A stretch of DNA of 64,000 nt from Pachyseris speciosa (taxonomy: Eukaryota > Cnidaria > Anthozoa > Scleractinia > Pachyseridae). Made by a program: the position numbers and the translations under genes. The notes under the pieces are model-generated. The model was not told where the DNA came from, did not search any database, and saw only the letters and a program-made list of their open reading frames with translations. The stretch covers positions 197,501 through 261,500 of the forward strand of contig JAEMWC010000376.1 of NCBI GenBank assembly GCA_016490735.1. The letters are read 5' to 3'. Every line of letters begins with the position of its first letter. The first letter of the stretch is position 1. This document shows, piece after piece, positions 35,901 through 50,144 of the stretch.

Positions 35901-38900
35901 TGAGAAAATTAGGTAAATGATCACTTAAGTCATAAATAATGTTACCACTTATTGTGTAATGTTCAACTGAATTAAAGAAAATATTATCAATAAGTGAATT
36001 TGAGTGATCAGTAATTCTAGTAGGCTGCAGAATTTGAGGCTGGAAAAAGAAAGAACCAAGCATATTTATAAAATCATCAGTGCTAGAATGAGTTTGATAT
36101 TTTAGAAGATCAATATTAAAATCTCCCAAAATAACACACAGTTTATTTTCTCTATGAATCTTATCAACTGATGTATTTGCATAATTCATAAAATTTTCCA
36201 GATTGCCATTAGGGTGCCTATAAATCACTCCACATACTAAGTTAGGTTGACCCTTGCATTGTATTTCTAACCACAGAGCTTCATAATCTGTATGGGTACA
36301 GGTGAGGTCTGATCTTATAGAATATTTCAGAGAATTTAAAACATAGAACCCAACACCTCCTGCACCACAGAGACTTGGTTGGGAAACAAAATCATACCCA
36401 GGAATATTAATGTTAGATAAAATCTCCTTATGCATTTGAAATTTAGTTTCAGAAATTCCAATTAGCTTAAATGAGCAGTTCAAATCAGATAGCATGTGAA
36501 GCAGATTATCATAATTAGCAGCCAAACTTCTTATATTACAGTGTAAAACAGAAAATGACTTCGGTTCTGATGAGCATTCATTTACAGTCCTATCACTATG
36601 AAAATCATGAGTTGAATAGTACCTAAAATTCATATCAGAGGGCATATTATAATCGACATCGAAGTCAGTTAAGTGAGGAACATTTGTAGCTGGTGAGCTA
36701 ATGTTCAGTCTAGGTAAATTATCTAAGTTTGTGAATCTGTTCATCATATTCACATCAAGCATATTTGACTCTAAACAAGATGGACAATTTAGATTAGAAT
36801 CAACAGGAAAGAAAGTGTTTAGTTAAAAGAAATATCATAGAGTAGTGAATATAAATTACACAGAGATTTTCTGCAGTGTCAATTTGTCCTTGATGTGAAT
36901 CGACTCACTTGAAGCGGACTTTCTCATATAAATCTTACCATAATTTGTCCAGATGAAGGAATAGTTCAGGTCAATAATCAATAAATTTTAAAACTCATTC
37001 CCAGGCCCTCACTCATTTAAAACATGGCTAATTGCTAAATCAAAGTGCTTATATACATAATGGTAGCTACAATCTTGGACACAATAAATGGAACATTTGA
37101 ACCACCCCTCCCCCCATTTCAATGATGCCAAAATGGTGCGTTTTGCTCTTTGCGCACCTTCATCATTGCTTAGGGGGGATGGGGGTTAATTAGTCCATTT
37201 AACCGTCCAAGATTGTCCGAGATTCCCACTGGTGTGACTACTGGTGTTAAATATGGTAATGGCATGATTAAGGTAGCAGTTGCACGCTGAAAAGTTAAAC
37301 TTTAGATCAGAATGCAAACCTGACAGTGAATGCATAGCCAGGTGAGACTAAAAAAAATGTTCTCCATGACACTCATCAGATGCTATGTTAAGCGTTTTAG
37401 ATACTTTCTTAACATGGAAACAAAAGATGCATAAATCAGAGCCATATTCGGAGTCAAAATGTCAAGTTCGCGCCTCAACTAAGTCGGCTTTCTATTCTGT
37501 CTGAGGAATGCTTTTCCTAATTGAAGGCCTCGGAGCATAACCATCCTATGTCGAATTTTGAGTCGTTTTTCGATTTTGCTTGGATTTGTCTGAATTTCTG
37601 CATGTGAACTGCAATTCGATGGAAACACATTGTATGGTATTTTTTTGACTGATTCATCCAGAATCCAGAAATGCATTTTTTCTTACTTACACCAAGAAAC
37701 CAGCCTTCCATGGGAGTGGTTTGCAAGTTGCATTACATCTTCTTTCAATCGAATTGCAGTTTACATGCAACAATTCGGGCAAATCCAGGCAAAATCGAAA
37801 AACAACCCAAAATTCGACATAGGATGGTTATGCTCCGAGGCCTTCAATTGAAGTTAAGCTCATTTGTATGCGTACCGTATTAATATTCATACGTGAATTA
37901 TGTGAACATTTGTGAAGAGTACAACTAAAACTGGAGGTGAAATGATTGACGGGTAGAAAGGATTGTTTGATAGTGTGACGTAGACTATAAATTTGGCGGT
38001 TAAAACATCGATTAAGCTCATCGGATACGAAACTTACGTGAGTGCTGGAGCTGCGGATCGCTACGTATTAACTGCATTATCGGTTTGCCTTCCCGCCTGG
38101 TGATCGAAGGACGTCATGAAAAGTCCGGAGATCCGCAAGTTCTTAACGCTTCTGAAAGAATCCAGTTAGCGTTTTCTCTGTGCTTACCAAATCACGATGA
38201 GATATTAGCGTTTTGGAGTACAGAGTAGAAGCCATGCGGAAAAAGTCTGAAAACAACTCTCGTCTCAAAAGCGGCGCGTCGTTGCTAGTCTTGTTCCATT
38301 TCTCAAAGGTTGCGGTGCTAAAAGCTGGGAAAGCGAGAGTGGTTTTTGGAGTTTAGGGCGAAAAGTGTATGTTTGAAGAGTTCTTGTTCTTCGCGCTTGG
38401 AGCAGACAATGATCCCAGAATTCATTGCGGTCAAACAGGGCGCTGTCTGAAGTCAAAACCTCTCGCGGGGGGCGGTGGGTTGGGGCAGATTATTACTTGG
38501 TTTCAGTAAAAACTCTACCTTATAAAATGACTTTGAAAACTGTCTAGCTGCTGCACCGAGGTTTCCATTGTTCATTAATTTTGAAGAGCGCATTTTTTGA
38601 AACCACTCGTGACATGAAATCCCGGCTTGCTTTTACTGTTAGCCGTGAAATAGTTGGTCGAACTTCGGAAACGCTACCGAGAATTCATTCGGCGCGAAGT
38701 GAAGTCTGCCCGTTTTCGATGAGTATCTTGAACACAATCCATGGAAAAGTTGCATTGGCGCGCACGGCAAACATTCAAAGCAATATTAAGCGGTACTCCT
38801 CACGATTTGTCTGTCTGAATCAGACTACGTAAACAACGGATGATAACGTGAACGATCGCCGCAGTTATGAACACAACTTAAGCAGTAGTGAAACCAAAAA

Positions 38901-41900
38901 AAACAAAACAAAACCAAACAAAACGGAAAAAAAAACCGCTTGTACGGGATTCGAACCCACAACCTCTGCGAAACCGGTGAATTGCCGTAACATCCGCGCT
39001 TGTTGGTTCGTGACATATCCGTGACTGATGAACAAGTGAGAATGAATATTTGGTAAACACGCTGCCGAATTTTAACACATAAATCCCTTTTGCGTTGATC
39101 GCCTCGGTTTTTTGCTTCTATGGAGGCTAATAAACTACAGCAAAAAGTATTCTCACGCGAGATAAACATTTGTGCACGACTACAGTCATTGTGATGAGAC
39201 AATCCATCACACGTGATAAAGGGATTGAATTTCATGCAAATTTTTTTACGTTTTGGAGCCAAGTTAATTTCACAAAAGAGTTAAGTATTTCTGTCAAATT
39301 CTTTCACTGTCGTCATTTACGTTCATTTTTATAAGATTTTCATTCCATTGTTTTCCACTTGACGATGAAAATGAATCCATCAAAAACGTTTCAACTGACG
39401 AAACCACGCGCAAGTTTTAATTTACTACGCAACACAACGTTCTGAGTAAACGAAACATGACGGAAAACAGCGTACTCTTAGGACTCTCTCTTAATTTTTG
39501 CCTTAGAACATCTGATTAACTCAAATTTTTGCTGTTGGTCACCAATAGGAGTTGTCTTGGCAAAAAGTTTCTTCAAGTCAAAACAGCCGTCTTTAATATT
39601 TTGTGATTTTTCAGCCGTCGGCAAGCTTTTTGCGCACTGATTTAGAATCAACCGAGGTTTTTGTACGCTGGATTTAAGATGTACGCTGTATTTAAGACAA
39701 ACAACCGACTTTAGCGCTGTGTTATATCGGCCAAAGCCTTTCTGAAAGAACTTACAGTCAACCAAGGCAACTAGGCGCTGTTTTCGACTCGGCCGAAGCC
39801 TTAAGTCAAGCTGATGCGGACTCAAACAACCGCGCTTTAACGCTAGCGTTGACGTTAACATCAACACTAACCCTAACCATGTCCCTAACCCTATCCCTAA
39901 CCCTATCCCTAGCCCTAGCCGACGCTCTAGCCCTAATGTTAAGTCCAACCTAAACCCAACAATAACCCTGAATCTCTTCGGAGTGAGTGCTGTTTTCAGG
40001 TCGGACAAAATCTTTGCGCGCTGACCTGAGATTAACCAAGGCTACTGTGTGCTGTTTTTTTTTTTAAGTCAACCACCAATATTGCGCACTGTTTTCGTGC
40101 CAAGCGAGCTTGTCGAGTGTTATGATTAAGCAAAAACGACACATTGCGCATTATGTCTAACTGAACAGAAACGTTCTGTGTTCTCTTAAATCGGTTACGA
40201 GCATTTGGCGCTTAGTCTTTCATGCAAAGAATACCCTTGGGCATTGTTAATTAGCATACTCCACCAAAGATATGAAGGCCTCGGAGCATAACCATCCTAT
40301 GTCGAATTTTGAGTCGTTTTTCGATTTTGCTTGGATTTGTCTGAATTTCTGCATGTGAACTGCAATTCGATGGAAACACATTGTATGGTATTTTTTTGAC
40401 TGATTCATCCAGAATCCAGAAATGCATTTTTTCTTACTTACACCAAGAAACCAGCCTTCCATGGGAGTGGTTTGCAAGTTGCATTACATCTTCTTTCAAT
40501 CGAATTGCAGTTTACATGCAACAATTCGGGCAAATCCAGGCAAAATCGAAAAACAACCCAAAATTCGACATAGGATGGTTATGCTCCGAGGCCTTCAATT
40601 ATTGCCCAGGAAATTAAAAGTACCGTAACGATTCAATATTTCAGCTTATACTTGTCAACGAAGTTCGTAAGAACATAACGATGGAGCTGCTCTCTCAGTA
40701 TGTATCTAGTAGTTCACAGTCGGAAAGTTCCCAAAGTGAGAAGCGTGTACTTAATAACCTACAGCCAAGCTGATCTCAGCATTTTCCCGGACAGACAGTT
40801 GTTCGCAAATGCTGTTTGTGAGGCTGTTTTGAATTGCGAGGGACCCAAAACGAAAGTAATTCAGTGGACTTGTTGCCAGGAAAACCATAAAAAGCAAGGG
40901 AAGCATTATCACATGGTCATTAAACTAAACAAAATTAAGAGGTGGCTACCGATCTGGCAACATTTAAGGAGCAAGTGGAGTGTTTATGTTCACTTTTCTA
41001 ACCGGCACACCAACTACTACTCTGCGTGGTTGTACACCACCAAGGAAGATGAAGATTTCATCCAGTCTGCTGGCCAATCAGATTTAGGCAACTCAGGTCC
41101 ATCTAGAACAATGGCCGCAAGTCAGGCACGAGCAAAACGATGACAACCGACCGTGGATTGTTCTGATTCAGCAACAGATACCACAAGTGGCGGAAAAGGC
41201 GATAGGGGCGAAGACAGAGAACATGAAGATGTCTGCTCTTGGATGACGGGGAAAAACGTCAGTAAAATATCAGTAAAGCGAAAGCGATCGAAACGATTAA
41301 GTTGTTATGAAGTGTCAAACATAATACTCGAAAAGAAAATCAAAAACCGAACTGAGCTACTCGCGCTCGTGAGCGCCCAAAAGGCTGAGGGAAAGACCGA
41401 TCTAGCAGAGTTCGTGATGAACAGGGGCAACAGAGTTGTAGAGGAATGTATTTCAACGGCCTGGGAGATGGAGAAGGCGAGTGAGGTGCTACAAAGAAGT
41501 AAACTGACAAGACTTCAGATCTTGGAAAAACGTCTGCAGGACCCTTGCACCGCTGAGTGCGACGGTCGGTGGGCGGAATGCGCTCAACAGCTACTCATGT
41601 GGAACCACGTGCCAATTGAGATTTTTACCGAAGCTGTGAGAGATCTCCTAGAACAGGGGAGGGGAAAATTTCGCAACATTCTAATCAAGGGCCCTGCCAA
41701 TACAGGCAAGACATTTTTACTTAATCCTTTAAACACTGTTTACAAGTCTTTCACTAATCCCGCCACATCCACTTTCGCGTGGGTCGGTGCAGAAAAGGCA
41801 GAGGTCATTTTCTTAAACGACTTCAGATGGAATTCACAGATTATCCAGTGGCACGATTTACTATTAATGCTCGAGGGCCAGCCGGTGCACCTGCCAGCTC

Positions 41901-44900
41901 CAAAATCACATTTTTCTAAAGATCTTGAATTTAACAACGACACCCCGATTTTTTGCACCATAAAGCACGACTTCGTATACGTGAAGGGAGGGGTAATCGA
42001 CCAAATGGAGACAGAAATGATGGCAGTACGATGGACAGCTTTTCAGTTTCAGAGGCAGATTCCGCAGAACGAACAATTGTCCATTCAACCGTGTGCTAGA
42101 TGTTTTGCTGAATTGATCTTAAGTCAATAAATGAATCAGAGAGAATCAATTTTCCGATGAACTGGTCAAGCAGTGATCGCTCGTGATTTGTGTATTCATT
42201 TGTCAATTCCCCAACGGAACTTGCCAGTATAAGAGCAGTTTTACTATTGAATTGCAAAAGATATTCACGTAGAATATAATCTTGAATGAAATAAGGTAAC
42301 TGTTAATTAATCAAGTCTAGACTAAAGTAAACTGCATTACATCACTTATTTACGAAAAGTCGGACTAATTAAAAGAGAATCCGAATAAAAAACAAAAGCA
42401 AAACAAAACAAAAAATGAGTTTGGCTTGAAAAATTTCCCGAAAAAAGATGACACGAACAGAGGAAAAAAGAAAAAAGAAAAAAAAAAGCCAAAAAAAAAA
42501 AAAAAACAGGTGAATGCGATAGTTGAATCCTAGTTGCTCGTAGTAATTCAACTGTCCTGTGCATTGCGCGCTACGCGCGATCGCGAGCACCACCAACGCA
42601 CAGGTAATGTCAACCGTGCTAGTTTAAGGAAAATAAACGTCCCCTTGGTGATATTTGTTGGCTGATATTTTATTTCTGTTGTAAAGATATTTTCATGTTT
42701 GAAAACTGAAAACGATTTTTGTTTACAAATTTGTACACTGGCACGGTTTATGAACAATTAACAATGGTTTTAAATGATTTTCTACGATTTTGGCCTTTGA
42801 AAAGAAATAACAAACATTAACTCATATTTTATTGAAATTAGCCCGAAATCGTACTAAATTGTTAAATACTGTCACAAACACGCTTGAAATCGTATGAAAT
42901 AGATCGTAAACCGTCGCAAATACGTGAAAACGTCATTTGGACATAATTCAAGTGCCCTACACATGTTAAGATTCAATATTTCAGTCTTTTGCCACTATTT
43001 CCTATTATGTCGGCCACGCGAGAGCTCATAGACTGTATAGTTCTATCTATCAGTTGTTGTGAAATGCCACTAATCATTCTTTGTACCCTTTCACAAAACT
43101 GTTCATATGATTCATGCGTTATGCCTCTTTCAAGCGCATCTTTCGCCAACTTCTTAGAGACAATGTGGAATACGTTCTCTATTGGATTCAAGTCTGGACT
43201 TCGCGGTGGAATTTTTAAAAGTTCACAATGGCAACGGGCCATAGCCTCGCGGGCTGCTTTGCTGTTTTGTGAAGGATCACTGTCTTGCAGCCACAGTCAA
43301 CTCAATCCTTTGCATGATCGCTCAAACATTGTGTTGAAATGCTGGTCAATAAAAGATGCGAAATAGTTTCCATCCAGTTTTTTGTATCTTTCACAAACAA
43401 GCACTCCTTTGCCGTGACTTATTGCTACCATGAACTTGGCCACTTTTCCTCCTGTTCCAGATTTACTGCCTTTGGCCAAGCACCCTTGTGTGAGGCCTTC
43501 AGATCTTTTTCTCCATACTCTCCCTTTGGGGGCGCGTGCTTGGTCCAGTGGATTAGTCTTGTACACGAATGAGACACCATCCAAGTAGAAGGCGAGGGAA
43601 TCTGTCCAAACACTCGGGGAGTATTCTGCTTGCATTTTCCGGGCAAACTCCACTCTCTGGTCTTTGTTGGTCTGACTCATTAGCCCCTTTTTGTGTGCCT
43701 GAAGGAAGAAGTAACCATTTCTATTTAGTAAATGCCTAACAGTTCGGTCGGTGACATGACGAATTCCTGTCCGCTCCATCAGACGCCGTGAGGAAAAGGA
43801 GCCCTCTTGGTCTCTCAATTCTACTAGACTTTGAAGAATTAATGCCTCTTATTCTGGAGTGAGTTTTCTCTTCCTTCCAAAAAACGTTCTACGGTTCTCT
43901 CGCACTTTGTCCTCTGTGCTTGCTATGCATTGCACACTTGTTTTCGAAATTCTACATCGTAGAGCAATTTCTTCTAGCGTGAGAGGTGTTGTGCTTTTAA
44001 GCACTCTAATTGTAGCCTTTGTTTCCTCGGGTATTCTTTTTCTCCCTGGCATGTTGAAAGATATTTTTCGGTAATAACAATGTTCTTTATCACCTCCTCT
44101 GCTATTTCCGAAAGTCACATAACAATTCACCGTTATATATTCTCCATGTTGCCGAAAATATCCTGCGTGTAATGCCTTAACTTTGAGTGTCATCAGCAAA
44201 GAGCCTAATATTGGACTTGATATCACCCACGATGTCATTTATATACATCAAGAAAAGTGTGGGGCCTAAGACAGACCCTTGTGGAACACCTGAGATGACC
44301 TTGCATGGAGTAGAGTTTACACCATTTACACTGACAATTTGGGAGTGGTTGCATAGGAAACCCTTGATCCACAATAAGGTTTGACCTTGAATACCATAGT
44401 AACTTAACTTGTGTAAGAGCTTTGAATGGGATACTTTGTCGAAGGCCTTGAAGTCCAATTGGATAACATCAGCTTGGCCCTTGATGTTAAGAATGGAAGC
44501 CCACTCATGAATGGCTGAGACCAGTTGCGTTTCACAAGACAGTCTAGACGTAAAGCCATGTTGGTGTTTACAAAGGATGTTATTTATGGACAGGTGCTTG
44601 TGAACGTGGCTAAGTACTATGTGCTCCATAATCTTGCAACATATGCAAGTCAAAGAAATGGGCCTGTAATTTTTTGGATCTTGCTTGCCACCCTTCTTAT
44701 ATACTGGTGTAATCAAGGCCTTTGACCAGTCGTCAGGTAGTCTACCGGAATCGTAACTTTGTTGGAAAGAAAGGTGAGTACAGGGGACAAATCATCAGCT
44801 AATAGCTTCAGTATACGAGGTAACAGGTTATCCGGGCCACATGCTTTGTTTGGATTCAAATTGCAAATTTGCTTCTTGACACCATTTACATCAAATGACA

Positions 44901-47900
44901 GATTTGGAATTGGCGGGTAGTTTGATAAACCAATTTCAGGTAGAATACCATCATCATCCACGAAAACAGATTCAAAGTGGTTGTTTAGGACTTGTGCTTT
45001 ATCCTTACTGGAGACATAGAGGTTATTATTGCTCTGAAGTGTTGGAACCCCCATGGATTCAGATCTACAAGACTTGACATAATTCCACAACCGTTTTGGG
45101 TTTGAATCCAAGCTCCCTCCAATCTTATTGTTGACGTAGTCAGAATGTGAGGACCGACGCATATCCACAACTTTATTTCGCTGTTTTCTGTATGATGCTT
45201 TAATCGAAGGGTTGTTCGAGTGAGTGGCTAGCGAATGTAATTTATCCCTTTTTCTCATTTGACGTTTGATGGCCTTGGTCACCCAAGGTAAGGAGGATTT
45301 AGCTTTGGTCATCTTCCATGGAATAAAAGTGTCAACAGCTGTGGCCAGAGAAGTTTTAAAAATCACCCAGTTTTCATTTACAGAGCGGGCATCTGGATTA
45401 GAATTGAAGAATTCTTGGTTGATACTTTCAGCTGCACCCTTTAAGCCCTCAAGGTTCATACGGTTATAAAGATGGACCTTATGTGGCGGTTTATTTTCAC
45501 GAGATGGTTTAGTGTTGATTGTAAAGATTACTACATCATGGTCGCTCATGCCGGAATGGATCTGCACATTAATTGACACCAATGAAGGTGCCGAAGACAA
45601 GACCAAGTCTAGAGTCTTGCCAGAAGCTGGGCGAGAGACTTGTGTCACTGACTGAGTAGGAGAGTAGTCATCTAAGAAGTTTAATAGATATTCAGCATCT
45701 GCCGTTGAAGGTGAAGTATTCAACAGCATAGGTGGATCGGTGGACCAATTTTTGTCACCAACATTAAAATCCCCAGAGACCACAACGGACGGACAGCTAC
45801 AACTTGTTCTCTGGTAAAGATCAGCAAGAATATCTGCAATATAATCAATGCGTGATACTGGGGCACTTGGTGGTTTGTAGAAAGAACACAAATGCAGGAG
45901 TTTATTTCCACGTAATTTGATTGAGGCCCATACACTTTCGTTACCATCGTCAGAACAGAACTCTGGATGGCCTATAGAAGTTAAATTATCAGCAACAGCG
46001 AGGAAAACGCCGCCACCGCTTCCAAATTCACGTTCCTTACGATAAATTGTATAACCTTGGGGGAAGCAGGCACCGGTTGGTGTATCAGGTAATAGTTTAG
46101 ATTCGCATCCAAAAATAATATCAGGAAAATGATGTTCGACTGTAGCTTTGAAGAGTGCTGCTCTTTCTGGGCTCAGAATACTGTTACAGTTTATTTCCAT
46201 GCACTTGAGCCTGTTTTTAGGTTTCGATTTTGGCCTTAAAGGTGTAGAATGGTGTGGAGGCGAGTAAGATGGTGAGACTGTGGGAGGGCTAGGTGACTCC
46301 GATACATGAACTTCTGTCCCAAGAGGCGAGAATTGGTTTGGCGACTGTGGGCTCGATGCTGAGCTTAGAAGAGAAGTAGAGTAGTTTGGCAAACCACACT
46401 CTGGACATCCCCCAAACACAGGAGGTTAACTTAACTTAATTAACCAGATTAGATTTTACTGAGCTACATGTCATGCTTTCCTTAACTTTGCTACATATGT
46501 TTATTCAAATGTAAAGGGCAGTTTGTTTGGTTATGTAGTTTCTTAGAATAATATATTGCTAGTTGGAAATCTGTTTACAAAGCCATGCACATGTAGCTGA
46601 TCTATACATACATTTTAATTATTCTATATCCATTCCTGCATCCTGTTTGGGTGTGATGGGTTAATTTTCAACAAAGAAAACTTCTTAACAAAGAAAAACC
46701 TTTTTTATCCAAAACTATTTAATCCAAATAGTCAAAGGGACTTGAGGCCTTCCAAACAGTTTATCCACAGAAGAGAAGCCAGGGTGCCCCTAAAAACTGA
46801 TACCTCAGTTGCCACCAGTACAATCTTGGCCTAGCATTTGGAGGCTTGCACATGTATGCTGCTATTGTATAATGATCAACATCGAGATTGATTTTAATAA
46901 TATTTGTTTAATTACATGTCTTTTCTTAGGAAATGTGTGTCAAACTGTTTTCTCAAGATCATAGCAACAGGGTAAAATCAGAGACTTTTCCACTTCTTGC
47001 TCAGGTATGTTATAATGTACCACCTACTGTATATGTATACTTAAGTTTTTGTGCTTACTGGCATAAAGCCAGTACACATCATGTCATCAAGTTGTAAGTA
47101 AGATAGTATGTAACTTCCGTAGAGTTCCGGATCCCAAAGTGAGAACGACAGAAAATGAGCGAGCAACCAAAGTTTATTCAAGTCATTTTACAGACTCTTT
47201 CTTACAGGTGAACCCTAGACTTTCGAAAAAGTCCTTCGTCCTATTTAAACAGTATTTTCTCCATGTCTTTCACTTCTGATTAGGCACATTTTTCAAAGAA
47301 TGTGACTAAAGATTGCTTATAAGGAATCTTACAGAATTTTGGGTGGTTCGGAACATTTTGATGGGAAGAAAGAATGTTAATCCGAGCTGTTTGTTTGACA
47401 AGTATCAGCCATCGCAAGTAGCTTTCCTTCTTAGATGTCCTGATCCATTTGACAGATCAGTGGCTTTGCATGGTCCTTCAGGAAGGCAGTAACACACTGA
47501 AAAAGGCTTGTGTAGACATTTTGTTGATGCATAGCTATCTGGAAGAGCTCAAGAATTCCTCTTTGAGGAAATTGAAATGTCCTTTGGGACACATGTTTTG
47601 TCTTTCTAGAGACCAGTACAATATTACAATGTATGTTGAGTTATGAAATATGATGTTTTATCATCACGCCTTATTGACAATTCAGCAAATTGTTACAATT
47701 CTTGTAAATGTTTGTTACCATGGAACAGAATCATAGGGAATCTTAGCTTTGAAAGAAATGTTCCAGTTAGGTAAAGATTGAAGAACAGTTTAATAAACAT
47801 TTCATGTGTTGAGGTATACATTATCATTATTTCTGGATTAAATTAGCTTCTCACAATTATGTCAGTTGACTGCAACTGCCGGAATGCATTTGATTTTCCT

Positions 47901-49711
47901 TCCCTTATTCAAAGTTTTAAACCACAATTGGATTGAAATAAGATTTATAAAGAAACTCGTCCGGAAAATTCTGAACTGTCCTTGGCTGAAAATTTCCCCT
48001 TCCCGCCTATGCTTGGTGGGGAGCTGTAAATCCCTGGGTATGGGTTGGCCGAGACAACAATTTGGGTGAATTTGCAATCAAGTTGGTACTTTCAATGGAA
48101 CAAAATAATGGATGATTGCTACCTACAGAACCAAAGGCAATGTTTATTAATTAGTGCCACCTTAAAATTCAGAAGAATTTGACCATAAGCATTTCTTCTA
48201 TTTCTGCATTCAATTTTACTTCAGCTTAGCACTTATCGCAGGTTTATCAAAACTGCAAGTTAAAAATAATTTCCAGAGTACAACGAAAAGAGTGAAAAAG
48301 ACAAACAAGAGTGAAAAAGCTGTGTATAAACAAAGAGCCAAAAAAGTAGAGGGAACACATTTTATGAAGTTTATTTACTTGTGACAAAGCAAAAAAAGTT
48401 GCATCCCAGTGATTCAATTCCAGGGAGTCACTTGCATGGCTGAATAAAACTAAAGCTGATTCACCTTGATTACTGATACAAAAGCGTAAATTGTCACACA
48501 CGCTCCATGATGATTTGGTTTGAGTTGCCGGTGACAATGGATGGATGAGTGAAGAAGGTTTTCACAATTGCTAAAGAAACACAGTTGACATTTCCCTCAA
48601 TGGATGATGTTAGCATGATAAGTATCACAATAAAGAGCATGTGCTTTGAAGCACATCCGATATGCAAATACTGGTTTGTTTTGAAAATTGTATCTTGAAT
48701 TATCAGCGGTTTTGAATCAAAATGTCTTTACCCTCGTCTTGGGAACTAAAGAGTGGATTCGAAAAACTTCCATAAATACCTATGAAAGTCAGTGCTTAAT
48801 CATAGCAGAAAATGTGAATTCAGAAAATGTTCTCAGGAAAATATTTGTCTACATGTATAAGGCACAGGGATGGCGTAGTGGTGAGAGCACTCACCTTCCA
48901 CCATTGTGGCCTGGATTTGATTCCCAGACTCAGCATCATATTATTTTGCTTTGAAGCACATCCGATATGCAAATACTGCTTTGTTTTGAGGTTGGTATCT
49001 CGAATTACCAGCGGTTTTCAATCAAATTGTCTTTACCCTCATGTTGGGAACTAAAGCGTGGATTTGAAAAACTTCCATAAAATTATATCTATGAAAGTCA
49101 GCGCTAAATCATACATGTAGCAGAAAATGCAAATTCAGAAAATTTTTTCAGGAAAATAATTGCCTATAAGTTGCAGGGATGGCATAGTGGGGAGAGCAGT
49201 CGCCTTCCACCATTGCGACCCGAGTTTGATTCCCGGACTCATACAGTGTATGTGGGTTGAGTTTGTTGTTGGTTCTCCACTCTGCTCCAAGAGGTTTTTC
49301 TCCTGTACTCCGGTTTTCCCCTCTCCTCAAAAACCAACATTTCTAAATTCCAATTCAATCAGGAATTTCAAGGGCCTCAGGTTTGTCAGTCATAGACTGT
49401 TAAGTGTCACCCTCATTAAACAAAGATGATTGTTATATACCTAGACTTTGACTCAACAAAACGAGCACTGCAATTGGTTGATTCCTCGTCACGTGTCCCT
49501 GACCAAATTCAAATGTATCCCGATCAGGATACAATTCCACAGTTGTGAATGATATATGAAATGAATCATATATGAACTGCGGAAATGAAATCAAATGAAG
49601 AATGATCCTCGCAGTTGTGAACGCAATTTATGCAATTGCGAAAAGAAGCCTGAAAAAAATTCAGGACTTCAACGGGGTTTGAACCCGTGACCTCGCGATT
49701 ACCGGTGCGAT

Positions 49712-49752
<41 letters not shown>

Positions 49753-49961
49753 AGGCCAATTGTGGGTTCATATGATCCCGTGAAAGAAATGAGTGTGAAT
49801 GATATATGAAATGAATCATATATGAACTGCGGAAATGAAATCAAATGAAGAATGATCCTCGCAGTTGTGAACGCAATTTATGCAATTGCGAAAAGAAGCC
49901 TGAAAAAAATTCAGGACTTCAACGGGGTTCGAACCCGTGACCTCGCGATTACCGGTGCGAT

Positions 49962-49993
<32 letters not shown>

Positions 49994-50103
49994 ATTGGGA
50001 GCAGGCCAATTGTGGGTTCATATGATCCTGTGAAAGAAGTGAGTGTGAATGATATATGAAATGAATCATATATGAACTGTGGAAATGAATCCACAATTGG
50101 CCT

Positions 50104-50144
<41 letters not shown>

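Noticed and set aside
37479..37883. Several 65-75 residue frames in the 328 bp foldbacks (both copies)
   Set aside because: They occur on both strands of an inverted repeat and show no protein character.
38825..39262. 145-codon minus frame near the tRNA-like segment
   Set aside because: Lacks domains and passes through A/T-rich low-complexity sequence and the tRNA-like part.
40630..42984. 15-bp direct repeat GATTCAATATTTCAG at 40630 and 42970 flanking the Rep-like gene
   Set aside because: The second copy encodes the C-terminus of the Tc1-like transposase, and one or two chance 15-mer matches are expected in a window this size.
45720..45947. Additional frames inside the LINE at 44.2-46.4 kb
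   Set aside because: Shadows of the endonuclease-coding frame.
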